NCBI GenBank assembly: GCA_024243835.1
Contig: JALPMN010000599.1
Span: forward strand, 1 to 28,499
Direction: 5' to 3'
From: Enteropsectra breve
Lineage: Eukaryota; Microsporidia
DNA length: 28,499 nucleotides
Made by a program: the position numbers and the translations under genes
In this document: positions 8,298-17,258 of the stretch, piece by piece
Numbering within the stretch: the first letter of the stretch is position 1
How the letters are laid out: each line of letters begins with the position of its first letter
The notes under the pieces: generated by a model
The model's input: the letters and a program-made list of their open reading frames with translations, nothing else
Database searches by the model: none
What the model was told of the DNA's origin: nothing

Positions 8298-8693
8298 ATG
8301 AGTGTGAGCCTTGAAAATGTGTTTAAAATGCTGGCCGACGAAAAGGGCCTCCTTCAGTCCGCAGATATACCACGGGCACTGAGATGTGCAGGGTATGTCA
8401 TAGCAGACGAGAGTCTGTACACCTATCCTGTTGACCTCTCTGGCTTTATTGATCTTGCACACTCCAAAAATAAGCTGAGCGCCGATATAATCGAGGCATG
8501 CTTTAAGAGATATGATGCTGATGAAACAGGGTATATCAGTGTGGATGTTCTTAAGGGGATTTTGTCTACCGGAGAAGGTGCACTTTCTGAGGCTGAAATC
8601 AAGGATTTTATCGAGTCATCATTCCCGAATGACGAAGGAAAGATTTGCTACGGGCTTCTTGTCAGTAAACTGAGCAACAGCAAAATTGAATAA
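8298..8693 (+). CDS. EF-hand protein, calmodulin/myosin light chain-like
   Basis: 131 aa. Two EF-hand pairs are arranged as in calmodulin and the essential or regulatory light chains of myosin, but most loops have decayed. Only the third hand is well kept: the helix IIEACFKRYDADETGYISVDV holds the loop, and its position 12 is Val rather than the Ca-chelating Glu. The fourth hand (about 113-122) has a shortened Asp/Glu loop. That pattern, and the 'G--S---L---L---GE-L---E' run after the third loop, suits a myosin light chain (Cdc4/Mlc1 type), where Ca binding is dispensable. The start is the ATG at 8298, which directly follows CCCC; the ATG at 8283 would add only five residues. AATAAA overlaps the stop. 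A centrin or diverged calmodulin is the alternative. Confidence 0.75.
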   Translation: MSVSLENVFKMLADEKGLLQSADIPRALRCAGYVIADESLYTYPVDLSGFIDLAHSKNKLSADIIEACFKRYDADETGYISVDVLKGILSTGEGALSEAEIKDFIESSFPNDEGKICYGLLVSKLSNSKIE

Positions 8694-9033
8694 ATAAGTT
8701 ACTTAACAAACTATAAAGGTTAAATCAGTTTTAAGGCATATTGATATTCCATTAGGCTCAATAATAACATTATTGTTTGCACGTTAAGGAAAAATACACA
8801 TTTAAATATCCACTGCCAATGCAGCAGTAAATAGATGTCTCAAAAACAGAAGCTGCGAATATTAGCAAAAAATCTATGTTTTTTAAAGATAAAATTCTAT
8901 GTATTTTAAAGATAAAATGTGAGTTTTTTAAGTTGTTCACGCGAAGCTATGTTCACACGAAGCTATAAATAATCTAAATGTATTAGTTAGTTATATTTTA
9001 AAATAAGGCAGCCAATCATTTTAATATTAAACC
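8694..9033. other. Intergenic, 340 bp, with two tandem repeats
   Basis: The space between the convergent EF-hand and PP2A genes. It contains a 23-bp and a 16-bp tandem duplication (8874-8966) and otherwise only AT-rich DNA. It probably holds both 3' ends. Confidence 0.5.
8874..8966. repeat. Adjacent 23-bp and 16-bp tandem duplications
   Basis: The 23-bp unit is at 8874-8896 and 8897-8919 (two differences). The 16-bp unit GTTCACGCGAAGCTAT is at 8935-8950 and repeats at 8951-8966 with one difference. Both are two-copy and non-coding. Confidence 0.8.
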
Positions 9034-9939
9034 TTATAAAAAATAATCAGGAATTTTAGAAACAGCATAATCTTCTATCTTCGTAGGAGAGGGATCGAAC
9101 TGCGTGAATTCATAGTCGCCCTTTTCGGACATTTCCATGAGTGCTGCAAGATTTCCGCAGCGGTAGCAGTAGTTTGGTGCTGAAAACACAGTTACACATT
9201 CGTTGTCGTGGTTCCAGTTGTATCCATCATTAACCAGCTGGTGTGCCCTGCATATCATTTTCAGGTTGTTCTTGGCACAGAACAGCTCTGTCACATCTTT
9301 TCCAAATGTGAATCCTGCGCCCCTTGGCGACTGTCCCCACCCGCTCCTGTCGTCTGGATCCGACCACAGGATGTCGCACATGGCACCCTCGTTTGGAATC
9401 TCAGTTTTTCTGTAAACAGCGTTCAGCTGGTCTATCGTGGAAAATGAGGGCGAGAGTCCCCCGTGGCAGCAGAAGGTGTCGTTGTTCACGACCGCAGCAA
9501 TCGGCAGAAAGTCAAACAGATCCATAAACATCCTCCATACCGATGGGCTGCCAAACTTTCTGATGCACTCATCGAAGAATCCATAGACCTGCGTGATTTG
9601 ACGGCTTTCATGATTTCCGCGCAGCATCCAGATCCTGTCCGGATGTTTTACCTTAAGGCACAGAAGAAATGCTACCGTCTCAACTGAGTGGTACCCCCTG
9701 TCAACGTAGTCCCCCATGAACAGGTAGTTGGTGTAGGGAGGCACTCCTCCTATTTTCAGGAGCTCAAAAAGATCAAAGAGCTGCCCGTGGATGTCTCCGC
9801 ATATTGTGACTGGAGCAGGCACAGAAACAACATTCTCCTCCTTCATAAATATTTCCTGTGCCAACTTGCACACCATCTCCAGTTCCTCCTCGTTCGGTGT
9901 TGTGCTGGAATATATTTTTTCAAGCACAGCATCCACCAT
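9034..9939 (-). CDS. PPH21: Serine/threonine protein phosphatase PP2A catalytic subunit
   Basis: PPP-family phosphatase, 301 aa, close to the about 309 aa of PP2Ac. The metal-binding and catalytic motifs are intact: GDIHG 48-52, GDYVDRG 76-82, GNHE 108-111, then CCHGG, RAHQL and [11 protein letters not shown] further on. The C-terminus DYFL is the conserved PP2A tail, whose Leu is carboxymethylated and whose Tyr affects holoenzyme assembly. [10 protein letters not shown] and GYNW, with IPDYFL, place it nearer PP2A than PP4 (VADYFL) or PP6 (TPYFL). It would act with scaffold and B subunits in mitosis and signalling. The leader ACCCA-ATG carries the CCC signal. It is followed on the same strand by Spc25, eRF3 and Apc8-like genes, upstream of it. 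Confidence 0.95.
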   Translation of the reverse strand: MVDAVLEKIYSSTTPNEEELEMVCKLAQEIFMKEENVVSVPAPVTICGDIHGQLFDLFELLKIGGVPPYTNYLFMGDYVDRGYHSVETVAFLLCLKVKHPDRIWMLRGNHESRQITQVYGFFDECIRKFGSPSVWRMFMDLFDFLPIAAVVNNDTFCCHGGLSPSFSTIDQLNAVYRKTEIPNEGAMCDILWSDPDDRSGWGQSPRGAGFTFGKDVTELFCAKNNLKMICRAHQLVNDGYNWNHDNECVTVFSAPNYCYRCGNLAALMEMSEKGDYEFTQFDPSPTKIEDYAVSKIPDYFL

Positions 9940-10141
9940 TGGGTAAAAATTTAAAAATATTCTTGTTTTATTTTTTAGAGAGAGTGTTTTTATGTAAAAC
10001 TACTAAAATACTTTAATAAGAAGAAATGAGAGATTCTTAAAGAAATAAATATCCACACGGTTAGAATACCTTTAAAAGATAAAACAATACTTCTTACATA
10101 AAGTAGATAAATATAGCCAAAATACTTATGGAAATTTATTT

Positions 10142-10828
10142 TTACATCGCCTTCTTAAATTCATTTCTCAGATACTGAGCAAATTTGTAGAAACAGCCCT
10201 TTTCCTTAAAGGCAAAATTAAGCCTTTCAAGGTTAAGCTCTGGCATGCACTCAATCACACAGTCCTCCCTGTTAAAGTCAATCGTGGTGCTGCATTCCGT
10301 ACTGAAGTGGCTGAATACTATTTTTATACAGTGATCACGCACTCGATGTATGTCCAGCCCCAGAAAGGTCTTGTAGTGCTGGTTTATCGTGTGCTGCTCC
10401 TTGAGCTTCAAATCTCGCTTCGCCTTGAGCGTGCTGTACCTGCTGTTCAGATTGGCATATTTCTCCGTCAGCTCATTTTTCCTTTCGCTTAGTGTTTTGT
10501 TGAGCAGCGTCAATACCCCGTGCTGCTTCTCGAAGTTAATGTTTTCATCCTCCAGTTGCTGCATTTCTGCGGCATCGTTTTGTATGCTTTGTTCTATGGC
10601 GTGTCTTCTCTGTATAAGCGCCTGGTTTGCTGCTTTCACATGCTCACTCGTCTTTTCCAGCCGGGCTCGCTCTTCCTGAATTCTGCTCTTGGCGACTGCG
10701 CTTTTTTCGCCAAGCCTCAGAAAGCTCCCCTTTATCTCCGTTGCACCACCACTCAGATTATCCTGTATTTCTTTTGCAAGTTTCTTGATTGTGGCCACCG
10801 CAATCTCTTGATTCTCTCCGACCTTCAT
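10142..10828 (-). CDS. SPC25: Kinetochore protein Spc25 (Ndc80 complex)
   Basis: 228 aa, near the usual Spc25 size. Residues about 30-150 are a long charged coiled coil, the stalk that pairs with Spc24. The C-terminal globular domain carries the family signature: YKTFLGLDIHRV, then IKIVFSHF, then the strand 'DCVIECMPELNLERLN', ending in a helix (FYKFAQYLRNEF). In the Ndc80 complex this end anchors the microtubule-binding arm to the inner kinetochore. The start at 10828 is set by TTTTGTCCC-ATG; an ATG at 10894 would add 22 hydrophobic and aromatic residues that Spc25 does not have. Recognition rests on the C-terminal domain read by eye; the coiled coil alone would not be diagnostic. Confidence 0.8.
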   Translation of the reverse strand: MKVGENQEIAVATIKKLAKEIQDNLSGGATEIKGSFLRLGEKSAVAKSRIQEERARLEKTSEHVKAANQALIQRRHAIEQSIQNDAAEMQQLEDENINFEKQHGVLTLLNKTLSERKNELTEKYANLNSRYSTLKAKRDLKLKEQHTINQHYKTFLGLDIHRVRDHCIKIVFSHFSTECSTTIDFNREDCVIECMPELNLERLNFAFKEKGCFYKFAQYLRNEFKKAM

Positions 10829-11263
10829 GGGACAAAAATATTTGAATCGAAAAATAAAAATCATTGAGTGGTTTAATGCAATACGGCAATCCACAGACGA
10901 TATTTTAAGAAGAATTCAAAAGATCTAAGCCTAAAAATATGTACATTCAAGAACATGTAAACTAATAGCTTCCTTTTACTTTACTATTTATTTATGCAGA
11001 TCTTGTTAGACTTAGCGGCATTATCCTGTTAATTTATAAAATACAGCAAAGTAAATTGTCTGGTACTGTCTTTATTTCATTCGATAGAATTCTAACAAAC
11101 GAATGAAGCAGCTTCTAAAATCAAGAATAAGCAATCTAATTGATATAAAACTACTTTGTCTTTTTCTCATCCATAAGATTTAAAATCAAAAATGTGGATA
11201 GTTCACTATCATCCTTTTCCGCACATTTCAGAGCAAAAAAACATACTTTAAAATTTTAATTCT
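10829..11263. other. Intergenic, 435 bp
   Basis: AT-rich, between the 3' end of eRF3 and the start of Spc25, both on the minus strand. Apart from the CCC at the Spc25 start I see nothing in it. Confidence 0.5.
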
Positions 11264-12523
11264 TCATAAAATAACCTTTTTTACCAGTCCTGATGCCACT
11301 GTTAGCTCCTGGTCACGCAGCGAGAAGCGATCGCTTTTGTCTTTCTGGCACCTGACAACTATGGGATTCTCCAATGAAATTCTTGCTATAACCCGCTCGT
11401 TTTTTCTTGCAACTCTCACCTTTTTCTTCTCTAACGTAATAAGCTCTGTTATTTTGCATGCCACAACCTGCAGATTAATGTGCATTATTGCTGTGTATCC
11501 GATTGTCAGTGCTTTGTTTACCTCAAGCACGACAATCTGGGCGTACATCTCGTTGCATATCTGAAAGCTTTCGTTGTCGCTGCCCACAAGCTTCATTCCC
11601 ACCGCAAGCTCTTCTGGATAGTCCTTCAGCTTTATCTTGTAGGACTCGCCTATGACAGTCTCACTGACTTCAACATCATCCTCCGTGGAAATACTTAATA
11701 CCCGGTCCTTTTTATTAAGAGGAAGAATCTTGACTTCGGTATTCTTTGCAAGCGTTCCAGAATCCACTTTTGCATAGAAGTAAATACTTCCTGAGGTCTT
11801 TACCTTCTCGTAGATGCTGGTGCAGAGGCTGTTGTCACGCCCTTCGATGTGTATTGTGTTTAGCATGTCTAAAAACGCAGGCCCCTTGTAGAATGCGGTT
11901 TCCTTGGGCGCTATTATATTTGACCCCTCATAGCCAGATACTGGAATGAATGTCACATTTCTGAAAATTTTCTTTGTAAAATTACCAACCTTCTCCACAA
12001 TGTGCAAATACCTTTTCTCGTCCCAGGCACATTGGTCCATTTTATTCACCAGAACTATCAGCTGCTCAACACCCCCTGACTTCAGCAGAAGAAGATGCTC
12101 CTTGGTCTGTCCGCCTTTGAATCCCGCCTCAAACTCTCCGCTTTGTGCCGATGCAATAAGAACGCCGACATCTGCACGCGAAGACGCATCTATCATCTCC
12201 TGCACATAGCCCTTGTGTCCTGGCGCGTCCAAAATATTGATTTTGGTGTCTTTGTAGTCAAACGATGCTGTGCCAACCTCAGTCGTTATTCCCTTGCTTC
12301 TCTCTTCGGGATTCGTATCCATGCACCAGCTCAGATACCATGTTCCTCTGTTGAGCTCTTCGGCCTGGGATTTGTACTTCTCCAGGGTTCTTGCATCAAT
12401 CAGCCCAAGATCAACGATAATTCGCCCGCATATTGTTGATTTTCCACTGTCGACGTGGCCGACAAAAATAATATTGACAAGTCTTTTCGGGCGCAGTGAC
12501 AGTTTCTCAAGCTCCGCCTCCAT
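11264..12523 (-). CDS. SUP35: Eukaryotic peptide chain release factor GTPase eRF3 (Sup35)
   Basis: Translational GTPase that works with eRF1 at stop codons, 419 aa. Only about 16 residues precede the G domain, so the N and M (prion and linker) regions found in yeast Sup35 are absent. G motifs: GHVDSGKS 22-29, DAPGH 99-103, NKMD 160-163. The WYLSW (62-66) and DTNPEERSKGITTEVG (69-84) stretches are eRF3-specific; Hbs1 and EF-1alpha differ here. The two beta barrels follow, ending with the eRF3-like 'FSLRDQELTVASGLV' hinge. The leader reads ATCC-AA-ATG, a shorter form of the CCC signal. The loss of the N-terminal domain fits general microsporidian protein shortening. Confidence 0.93.
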   Translation of the reverse strand: MEAELEKLSLRPKRLVNIIFVGHVDSGKSTICGRIIVDLGLIDARTLEKYKSQAEELNRGTWYLSWCMDTNPEERSKGITTEVGTASFDYKDTKINILDAPGHKGYVQEMIDASSRADVGVLIASAQSGEFEAGFKGGQTKEHLLLLKSGGVEQLIVLVNKMDQCAWDEKRYLHIVEKVGNFTKKIFRNVTFIPVSGYEGSNIIAPKETAFYKGPAFLDMLNTIHIEGRDNSLCTSIYEKVKTSGSIYFYAKVDSGTLAKNTEVKILPLNKKDRVLSISTEDDVEVSETVIGESYKIKLKDYPEELAVGMKLVGSDNESFQICNEMYAQIVVLEVNKALTIGYTAIMHINLQVVACKITELITLEKKKVRVARKNERVIARISLENPIVVRCQKDKSDRFSLRDQELTVASGLVKKVIL

Positions 12524-12797
12524 TTGGATAAAAATTTTACAAAAATTACTAATAATCCAAGCTGCTTGCCAAATAATCCACGACTTTATGTTACCGTGAC
12601 TTTATTTTATTGTGACTATTGTGACTTTAGTTTTATAGTTTAGAAAGAATGCCGAGATTTTTGTCCGTACAAAAATTATAGGTAGCTATCTAAATCATTA
12701 CAACAGTTCTATGGTGAAATATCTTTATTTTTTAAGAATACAGATGAAAAAGGCCTTGTATTAAGACGAATTAATTTAACATTATATAGGCAGTGCA

Positions 12798-14369
12798 TTA
12801 TTCTTCGCAAATGGCGTTAAAATACTCCAAGATTTCGTGCGTCTCTCCACGGCTGACACTGCCGTCAAAGAGTTTTTGTGCAACATTCTTTCTATATACT
12901 TCTGCACCGGTATTTAAATACTCTTTATACAGCTCCTCGACTTCTCCCATAGGCTTCTCTTTTTCTTCCAGCTCTGTCAACAGGAGCAATGCTTCAGTGC
13001 ACCCCTGGCGTCTGGCCTCGCTGAAGCAAATCTTAGCATTTGAAAATAAGTTATTTTGCAAGTGGATTTTCCCTGCCGCTAGCCAGGCTCCTGCAGAAGA
13101 GTTCAGAAGCAGAGCCTTGTTGATCAGCTCCTTTGCCATACCCTCATTCTCGGTGTTTAGCACATCCATGGCATAGTGGCACAGCACGTTAGCATTGTTG
13201 GGGAATCTTTCTGTTGCCTTATCATAACAGTATGCCATATTATCTTCATCTTCTCTCACTCTATACAGATGGCCGAGCTTGCAGAACAGCCTTGCATCTC
13301 GTTTGGTTCTCAGTGCTTGTCGATAATGCTGAATTGCATCGTGATATTCGTTCGTTGCTTGGGAGTAGCATCCAGCAATGGCCGCTGCCTCAAATGTGTC
13401 AGGATACTCATTTTGTATTATTTCGTTCAGAAATTTTAAGGCTTCAGTATTGTTTTTTTCAAGAATATAAGCAGCAATTTCAATAAACTCAATATTGTTA
13501 GCATCTGCAGACCCTCGTATATTGCCATCTTCGAAAATTAATTTTAAATTATTTTCTGCTTCTACGAGTTTTGCAGCATGTCTTTCTTTTTCAGCTAAGG
13601 ACAAACTACTCGAAAGACACTCAGGGGAATTTATGCCAAATATTTCTGAAAGCACCCATGAAAAGACAATTTCTGCTTCTTTTAGATAGCCGCTTGCGTA
13701 CAAAAAGGCGCCTACCAGATTTAGGTCTTTTATTTCTATTTTAAATGGAAACTTGAATTTCTTGGGCTCAAGCGGCAAAAAGTAATCGTGCTTGGATGTT
13801 CTGTGATCAAAATCCCGTTGAACCTTGAGATGCATGTAAAAATAACCCGAAAGATCGCCGTCCACCTCAATAAAATTATCAGTCATTTCTACAAGTGAAA
13901 GGTAGGCATCCCAAAAGAGTGGAGACAGCGCTATCACTTCTTTCAGCAGAGCAATGTTCTTGTTGGCGAGCGCCTCAATGTAATCGTAGAACAAGTTGTT
14001 TCTTGATTTCGCATGCCTGTGCACAATTCCGTTGGTTTTTATCTGCAGCTCCTTGGTTAGCTCCTGTTTCTTTTTGTACCTGTCTAAGCCTCGTTTGCTG
14101 TCGTATGAAATACAGTGAAAGAGGCTGTAATTCCTGATAAAATTCAGTACAGTGCTGCAGCAAGAGCAAAAGTATATTCTATCTGGAACCATCGTCGACT
14201 CATCGCAGCTTAAAACGCGATATGCCATTTTGTGCTGGTTTCTGTTCTGAAAATCGATTGCATACTGTATCTGGGCATTGTGGGATATCACCACTTCTTC
14301 TTCCAGTCCTAGTTTGTGCAAAAACTTTACGGTCGTCTTTAGGTTTCTTTCTGCAAACTGTGCTAGCAT
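12798..14369 (-). CDS. CDC23: TPR protein, probable anaphase-promoting complex subunit Cdc23/Apc8
   Basis: 523 aa. An N-terminal helical region is followed by tetratricopeptide repeats from about 310 to 490 (for example AAAIAGCYSQATNEYHDAI, CKLGHLYRVREDEDNMAYC, and LAAGKIHLQNNLFSNAK). The Cdc23 hallmark is the NPLFW-type stretch, here 'IALSPLFWDAYLSLVEM' (about 152-168), preceded by a 'LFYDYIEALANKN' repeat. Cdc23 is a TPR scaffold subunit of the APC/C, the E3 ligase that degrades securin and cyclins at mitotic exit. It is shorter than the yeast protein (626 aa). Start: AAGCCC-ATG. Cdc16 or Cdc27 are alternatives, but neither carries this 'LFW-A' pattern in the same place. Sited with PP2A, Spc25 and eRF3 on the same strand. 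Confidence 0.65.
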   Translation of the reverse strand: MLAQFAERNLKTTVKFLHKLGLEEEVVISHNAQIQYAIDFQNRNQHKMAYRVLSCDESTMVPDRIYFCSCCSTVLNFIRNYSLFHCISYDSKRGLDRYKKKQELTKELQIKTNGIVHRHAKSRNNLFYDYIEALANKNIALLKEVIALSPLFWDAYLSLVEMTDNFIEVDGDLSGYFYMHLKVQRDFDHRTSKHDYFLPLEPKKFKFPFKIEIKDLNLVGAFLYASGYLKEAEIVFSWVLSEIFGINSPECLSSSLSLAEKERHAAKLVEAENNLKLIFEDGNIRGSADANNIEFIEIAAYILEKNNTEALKFLNEIIQNEYPDTFEAAAIAGCYSQATNEYHDAIQHYRQALRTKRDARLFCKLGHLYRVREDEDNMAYCYDKATERFPNNANVLCHYAMDVLNTENEGMAKELINKALLLNSSAGAWLAAGKIHLQNNLFSNAKICFSEARRQGCTEALLLLTELEEKEKPMGEVEELYKEYLNTGAEVYRKNVAQKLFDGSVSRGETHEILEYFNAICEE

Positions 14370-14857
14370 GGGCTTCTAACACAAGCTATTAAAGAAAAAA
14401 AATTCTTAAGATCTGCTTTTTGTGACCAAAAATCCGTAATAAAATATGCATTAAGTTGCCACAATCTCTCAGTTATTTGATTAAAGGGCTCATCCAACAT
14501 GCTAAAATGATTGTGCATGATGGACTCTTTTTGTGGATGTGCTTTTGTTTCATTGCTGTATGTTCGAATTGATTAAAGATAGGCTTTATAAACTGATGTA
14601 CTTGCATTTACAGCTACATCAACAATGAACTCTGTGCTAATGCTCTAAATTTAATTAAATCATTTATTAATAATTTATGCCATCAAAAATGATCATTTTC
14701 AGACTTCTTCTCTAAGGCAGCAGTTTTCCCCTATACAAAGAACAATTTTGAGATAAAAATCTAACATAGTTTATAAGCATGAGGACAACTGTCACATGTC
14801 CTGTCTATTCTGGGATATTTTAATTAAAGCACTAAACTTTAAAAAATTTGAACCCCT
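14370..14857. other. Divergent intergenic region, 488 bp
   Basis: Lies between the starts of the Cdc23-like gene (minus) and the CZIB gene (plus), so it must hold both promoters. CCC signals sit at both ends. AT-rich; no ORF or repeat stands out. Confidence 0.5.
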
Positions 14858-15352
14858 ATGAAGTATCATATTCTTATCAAGGGAATGTTTACAAATGTGA
14901 AAGGCTTAGTCATTGCTCAGAACTACTTTGTGAGCATCAAGTGCGCGTCATGCAATACGGAGCACAAAAAGGCAGTGTTTGTGTCTGACCAGGATAAAAA
15001 GAAGGTTGCTGTGAAGGAGCCAAAAGGGAAGTTTGAGACATTCAATTTGACTGTGGAGTGCAAGGAGTGTAAAAATTTGATGTGCATCAAAATTCATGAG
15101 CCAGAGGACAGAATTTATCACGACGACATGTACCTTTTCCCCATCAACAACGACTCTTGCCATGTCTCCACATTTATTTCGGACCAGGCAGTACCGGTGG
15201 ATGTGGACGGACTGATTTTGGATGCTGTAAGCTGCCAGGGTGTGCTGTTCGAAAACTGCAGCTTCAATGAGCGAACACTTGCAGAGGATGACTGCAGGGG
15301 AAAGACAATCGATATACAGAAATTCGAAATTGCAATCGAGCAAATCAAGTAA
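14858..15352 (+). CDS. CXXC zinc-binding protein, DUF866/CZIB family
   Basis: 164 aa, the standard size of the DUF866/C1orf123 (CZIB) family. Two CxxC pairs form one zinc site: C29-A-S-C32 and C68-K-E-C71. Conserved surroundings include YFVSIKC before the first pair and the C-terminal segment with PVDVDG and an acidic, Trp/Phe-containing end (FSFNERTLAEDDCRG-like region, about 135-150). CZIB proteins fold as a beta sandwich, and their cellular job is not settled (metal handling has been proposed). The start is supported by GAACCCCT-ATG. The protein has extra cysteines in its C-terminal third. No sign of damage. Confidence 0.85.
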   Translation: MKYHILIKGMFTNVKGLVIAQNYFVSIKCASCNTEHKKAVFVSDQDKKKVAVKEPKGKFETFNLTVECKECKNLMCIKIHEPEDRIYHDDMYLFPINNDSCHVSTFISDQAVPVDVDGLILDAVSCQGVLFENCSFNERTLAEDDCRGKTIDIQKFEIAIEQIK

Positions 15353-15689
15353 ATTTTATAATGTTTTAGTATGCCTTTTTTATTAAGAAGATCATTTTTA
15401 AAAGGAGCGTTATTTCGAGTGTTGTCATTCGCCAAGTAGGTTACATTTCTCTGAAACTGTGTAATAAATTACATGAAAATGACTTCTTGAAACCTTCCAT
15501 ACTCATATGCTTTTACAAGGGGAATCATCACAAGCCGTTTAAGTATATTATTGTTGCAAGTACAAATTTTATACTAAAAGTAATTTCAGATGGGGATAAG
15601 CCCTTATCATTTGTAAATCTGTCAGAAACGTACAGCCATCAATAAAAAATAGCAATTCACTAAAAACATAAAAATAATTGATCATTTAA
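15353..15689. other. Convergent intergenic region, 337 bp
   Basis: The space between convergent CZIB (plus) and Ser-rich membrane protein (minus) genes. AT-rich; nothing recognisable. Confidence 0.5.
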
Positions 15690-16574
15690 TTATTGGCCAA
15701 GAATTTCGTCGACCTGTAATGCATGTACTGTGAGGAGTGCATCCCATTTAGTATGGTTTATCTTCCTTAGAATAAGCATTAAGGTATTTGTAATAACAAC
15801 AATGACGAAAAAAATATAAACAGCATATGCACACCATGTAGTGGAGGATTTCGTGTAGTGAGCCGAAATATTCATCTGGGAAACACTCGAAGATGAATAG
15901 TCGCGTGATTCATTTTTTTTCTGTGACGAAGGTTGGTGCACAGATGAGATTTGTGAAGAATCTCCAGTGCTTTCAACAAATTTACGGGTTATTTCAGCGC
16001 ACTCAGAAGCGGCAATCGCCATGCAATTTGATTGAATAGTCTCGTTCCAATCGTACTGAGGGTCATTTTGAACAAACTGGCATGAATTTTCAGTTTTGGC
16101 AAGAATACTTGTATGCTCATTAAAATGCCATGTGGGGCTATGTCTCGTCTTCTTTTCTTTACTAAAACCCTCTCTTTCTGCTTGGTCAGAATCATTTGAT
16201 GTTTTATCCAAAAATGTAGCATCTGTTTCTAATTCTTCATATGACCAACCGCTTTTCTCCTCAATGGAGTTACTACTGCAAAATATGGGGTTTTCAGCTG
16301 CATCACTATAGCTTTTTGTGTGAGTATTTTTATCCAGTGAAACGTTTGATTCATCTTTTTCTGAATTTGCATCGCCACTGTAAGTTGCAGCAGAGTCCTT
16401 GCACTTGTAGTTCTTAACAGTCCACAAAAAATATGATGTGTATAATACATCTTCTGAGCTTGAAGATTTAGGGATTTGATCTTCAGAATTAATCATATCT
16501 TGCTCGCTAACCATAACTGCCTCCAACTTGTGTGCCTCCATCAGCCGCAAAAACACTATCATTGCAATATACAT
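15690..16574 (-). CDS. Hypothetical Ser/Thr/Glu-rich single-pass membrane protein
   Basis: 294 aa, not recognised. The N-terminus (MYIAMIVFLRLMEAHKLEA) is hydrophobic enough for a weak signal peptide. Residues about 25-240 are low in hydrophobicity and rich in Ser, Asp, Glu, Thr and Asn, hence probably disordered. A strong transmembrane segment follows at about 247-269 (YAVYIFFVIVVITNTLMLIL), and then a 25-residue tail containing W and L. There is no CCC immediately before the ATG, so the start is less certain than for neighbours. Proteins of this kind evolve fast in Microsporidia. A surface or endomembrane role is possible, but nothing in the sequence proves it. Confidence 0.6.
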   Translation of the reverse strand: MYIAMIVFLRLMEAHKLEAVMVSEQDMINSEDQIPKSSSSEDVLYTSYFLWTVKNYKCKDSAATYSGDANSEKDESNVSLDKNTHTKSYSDAAENPIFCSSNSIEEKSGWSYEELETDATFLDKTSNDSDQAEREGFSKEKKTRHSPTWHFNEHTSILAKTENSCQFVQNDPQYDWNETIQSNCMAIAASECAEITRKFVESTGDSSQISSVHQPSSQKKNESRDYSSSSVSQMNISAHYTKSSTTWCAYAVYIFFVIVVITNTLMLILRKINHTKWDALLTVHALQVDEILGQ

Positions 16575-17258
16575 AGACCTATAAATTTTACTGTATTTAT
16601 ACTTTTCTAAATTAGAAAAAAATATTAAAAAATATCTTTAATAAAGTTAATTAACATCACATAGTTTTCATAATGTCTAATTAGTATTATAATAAGCTAT
16701 TTAGCCTTTGTTTTATAGCTAACTGGACATTTGTTTAACTTATAGTATGAACGTTAGCATGAGCGATGGCTCTTTTAAATAGCAAATTACTTAAATTTAA
16801 TTAAATAAAAAATAGACGTATTGCATTAGCAAAGTTTAAAAAATTTTAATATACAGCAGATGTATAAGAATCCGACCATAGCCGACATTTTTTCTATAGC
16901 AAACTTACGTTCATGCAAAAATGGCATCTGCATTTTTCAGTATTTATGTTTTTCTTAAACAGAACTCTAATTATTTGAATTTCTAAGCTGGATATTGAAA
17001 AATCGATGAAAATTCTAGATGAAGCGCGAATAATGCTTCAACTTAATACAGATCTCAAAACACATATTTAAAGGAAACTTTGCATACATTAACATCACTC
17101 CTGTATTTTCAGCCAAGCTTCTCCACTTGAAGATTTATGAAAGCACTTTAGAAAAATAAAAATTCAAATTGTAAACTTCTATTAAAATTATTATCCAGCA
17201 AATTACGTGCGACCATTCGATGCCACTCTACTCAATATTTTATTAGAGTTTATCTCAG
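16575..17258. other. Intergenic, 684 bp, very AT-rich
   Basis: Contains the promoter of the Ser-rich membrane gene (minus) and the 3' flank of the small gene at 17259-17498 (minus). No ORF, repeat or RNA gene recognised. Confidence 0.5.

Noticed and set aside
9034..9939. PP4 or PP6 identity for the phosphatase
   Set aside because: The IPDYFL end and FTFG/GYNW stretches are nearer to PP2A.
11264..12523. Hbs1 or EF-1alpha identity for the GTPase
   Set aside because: WYLSW and DTNPEERSKG are eRF3-type; Hbs1 and EF-1alpha read differently there.
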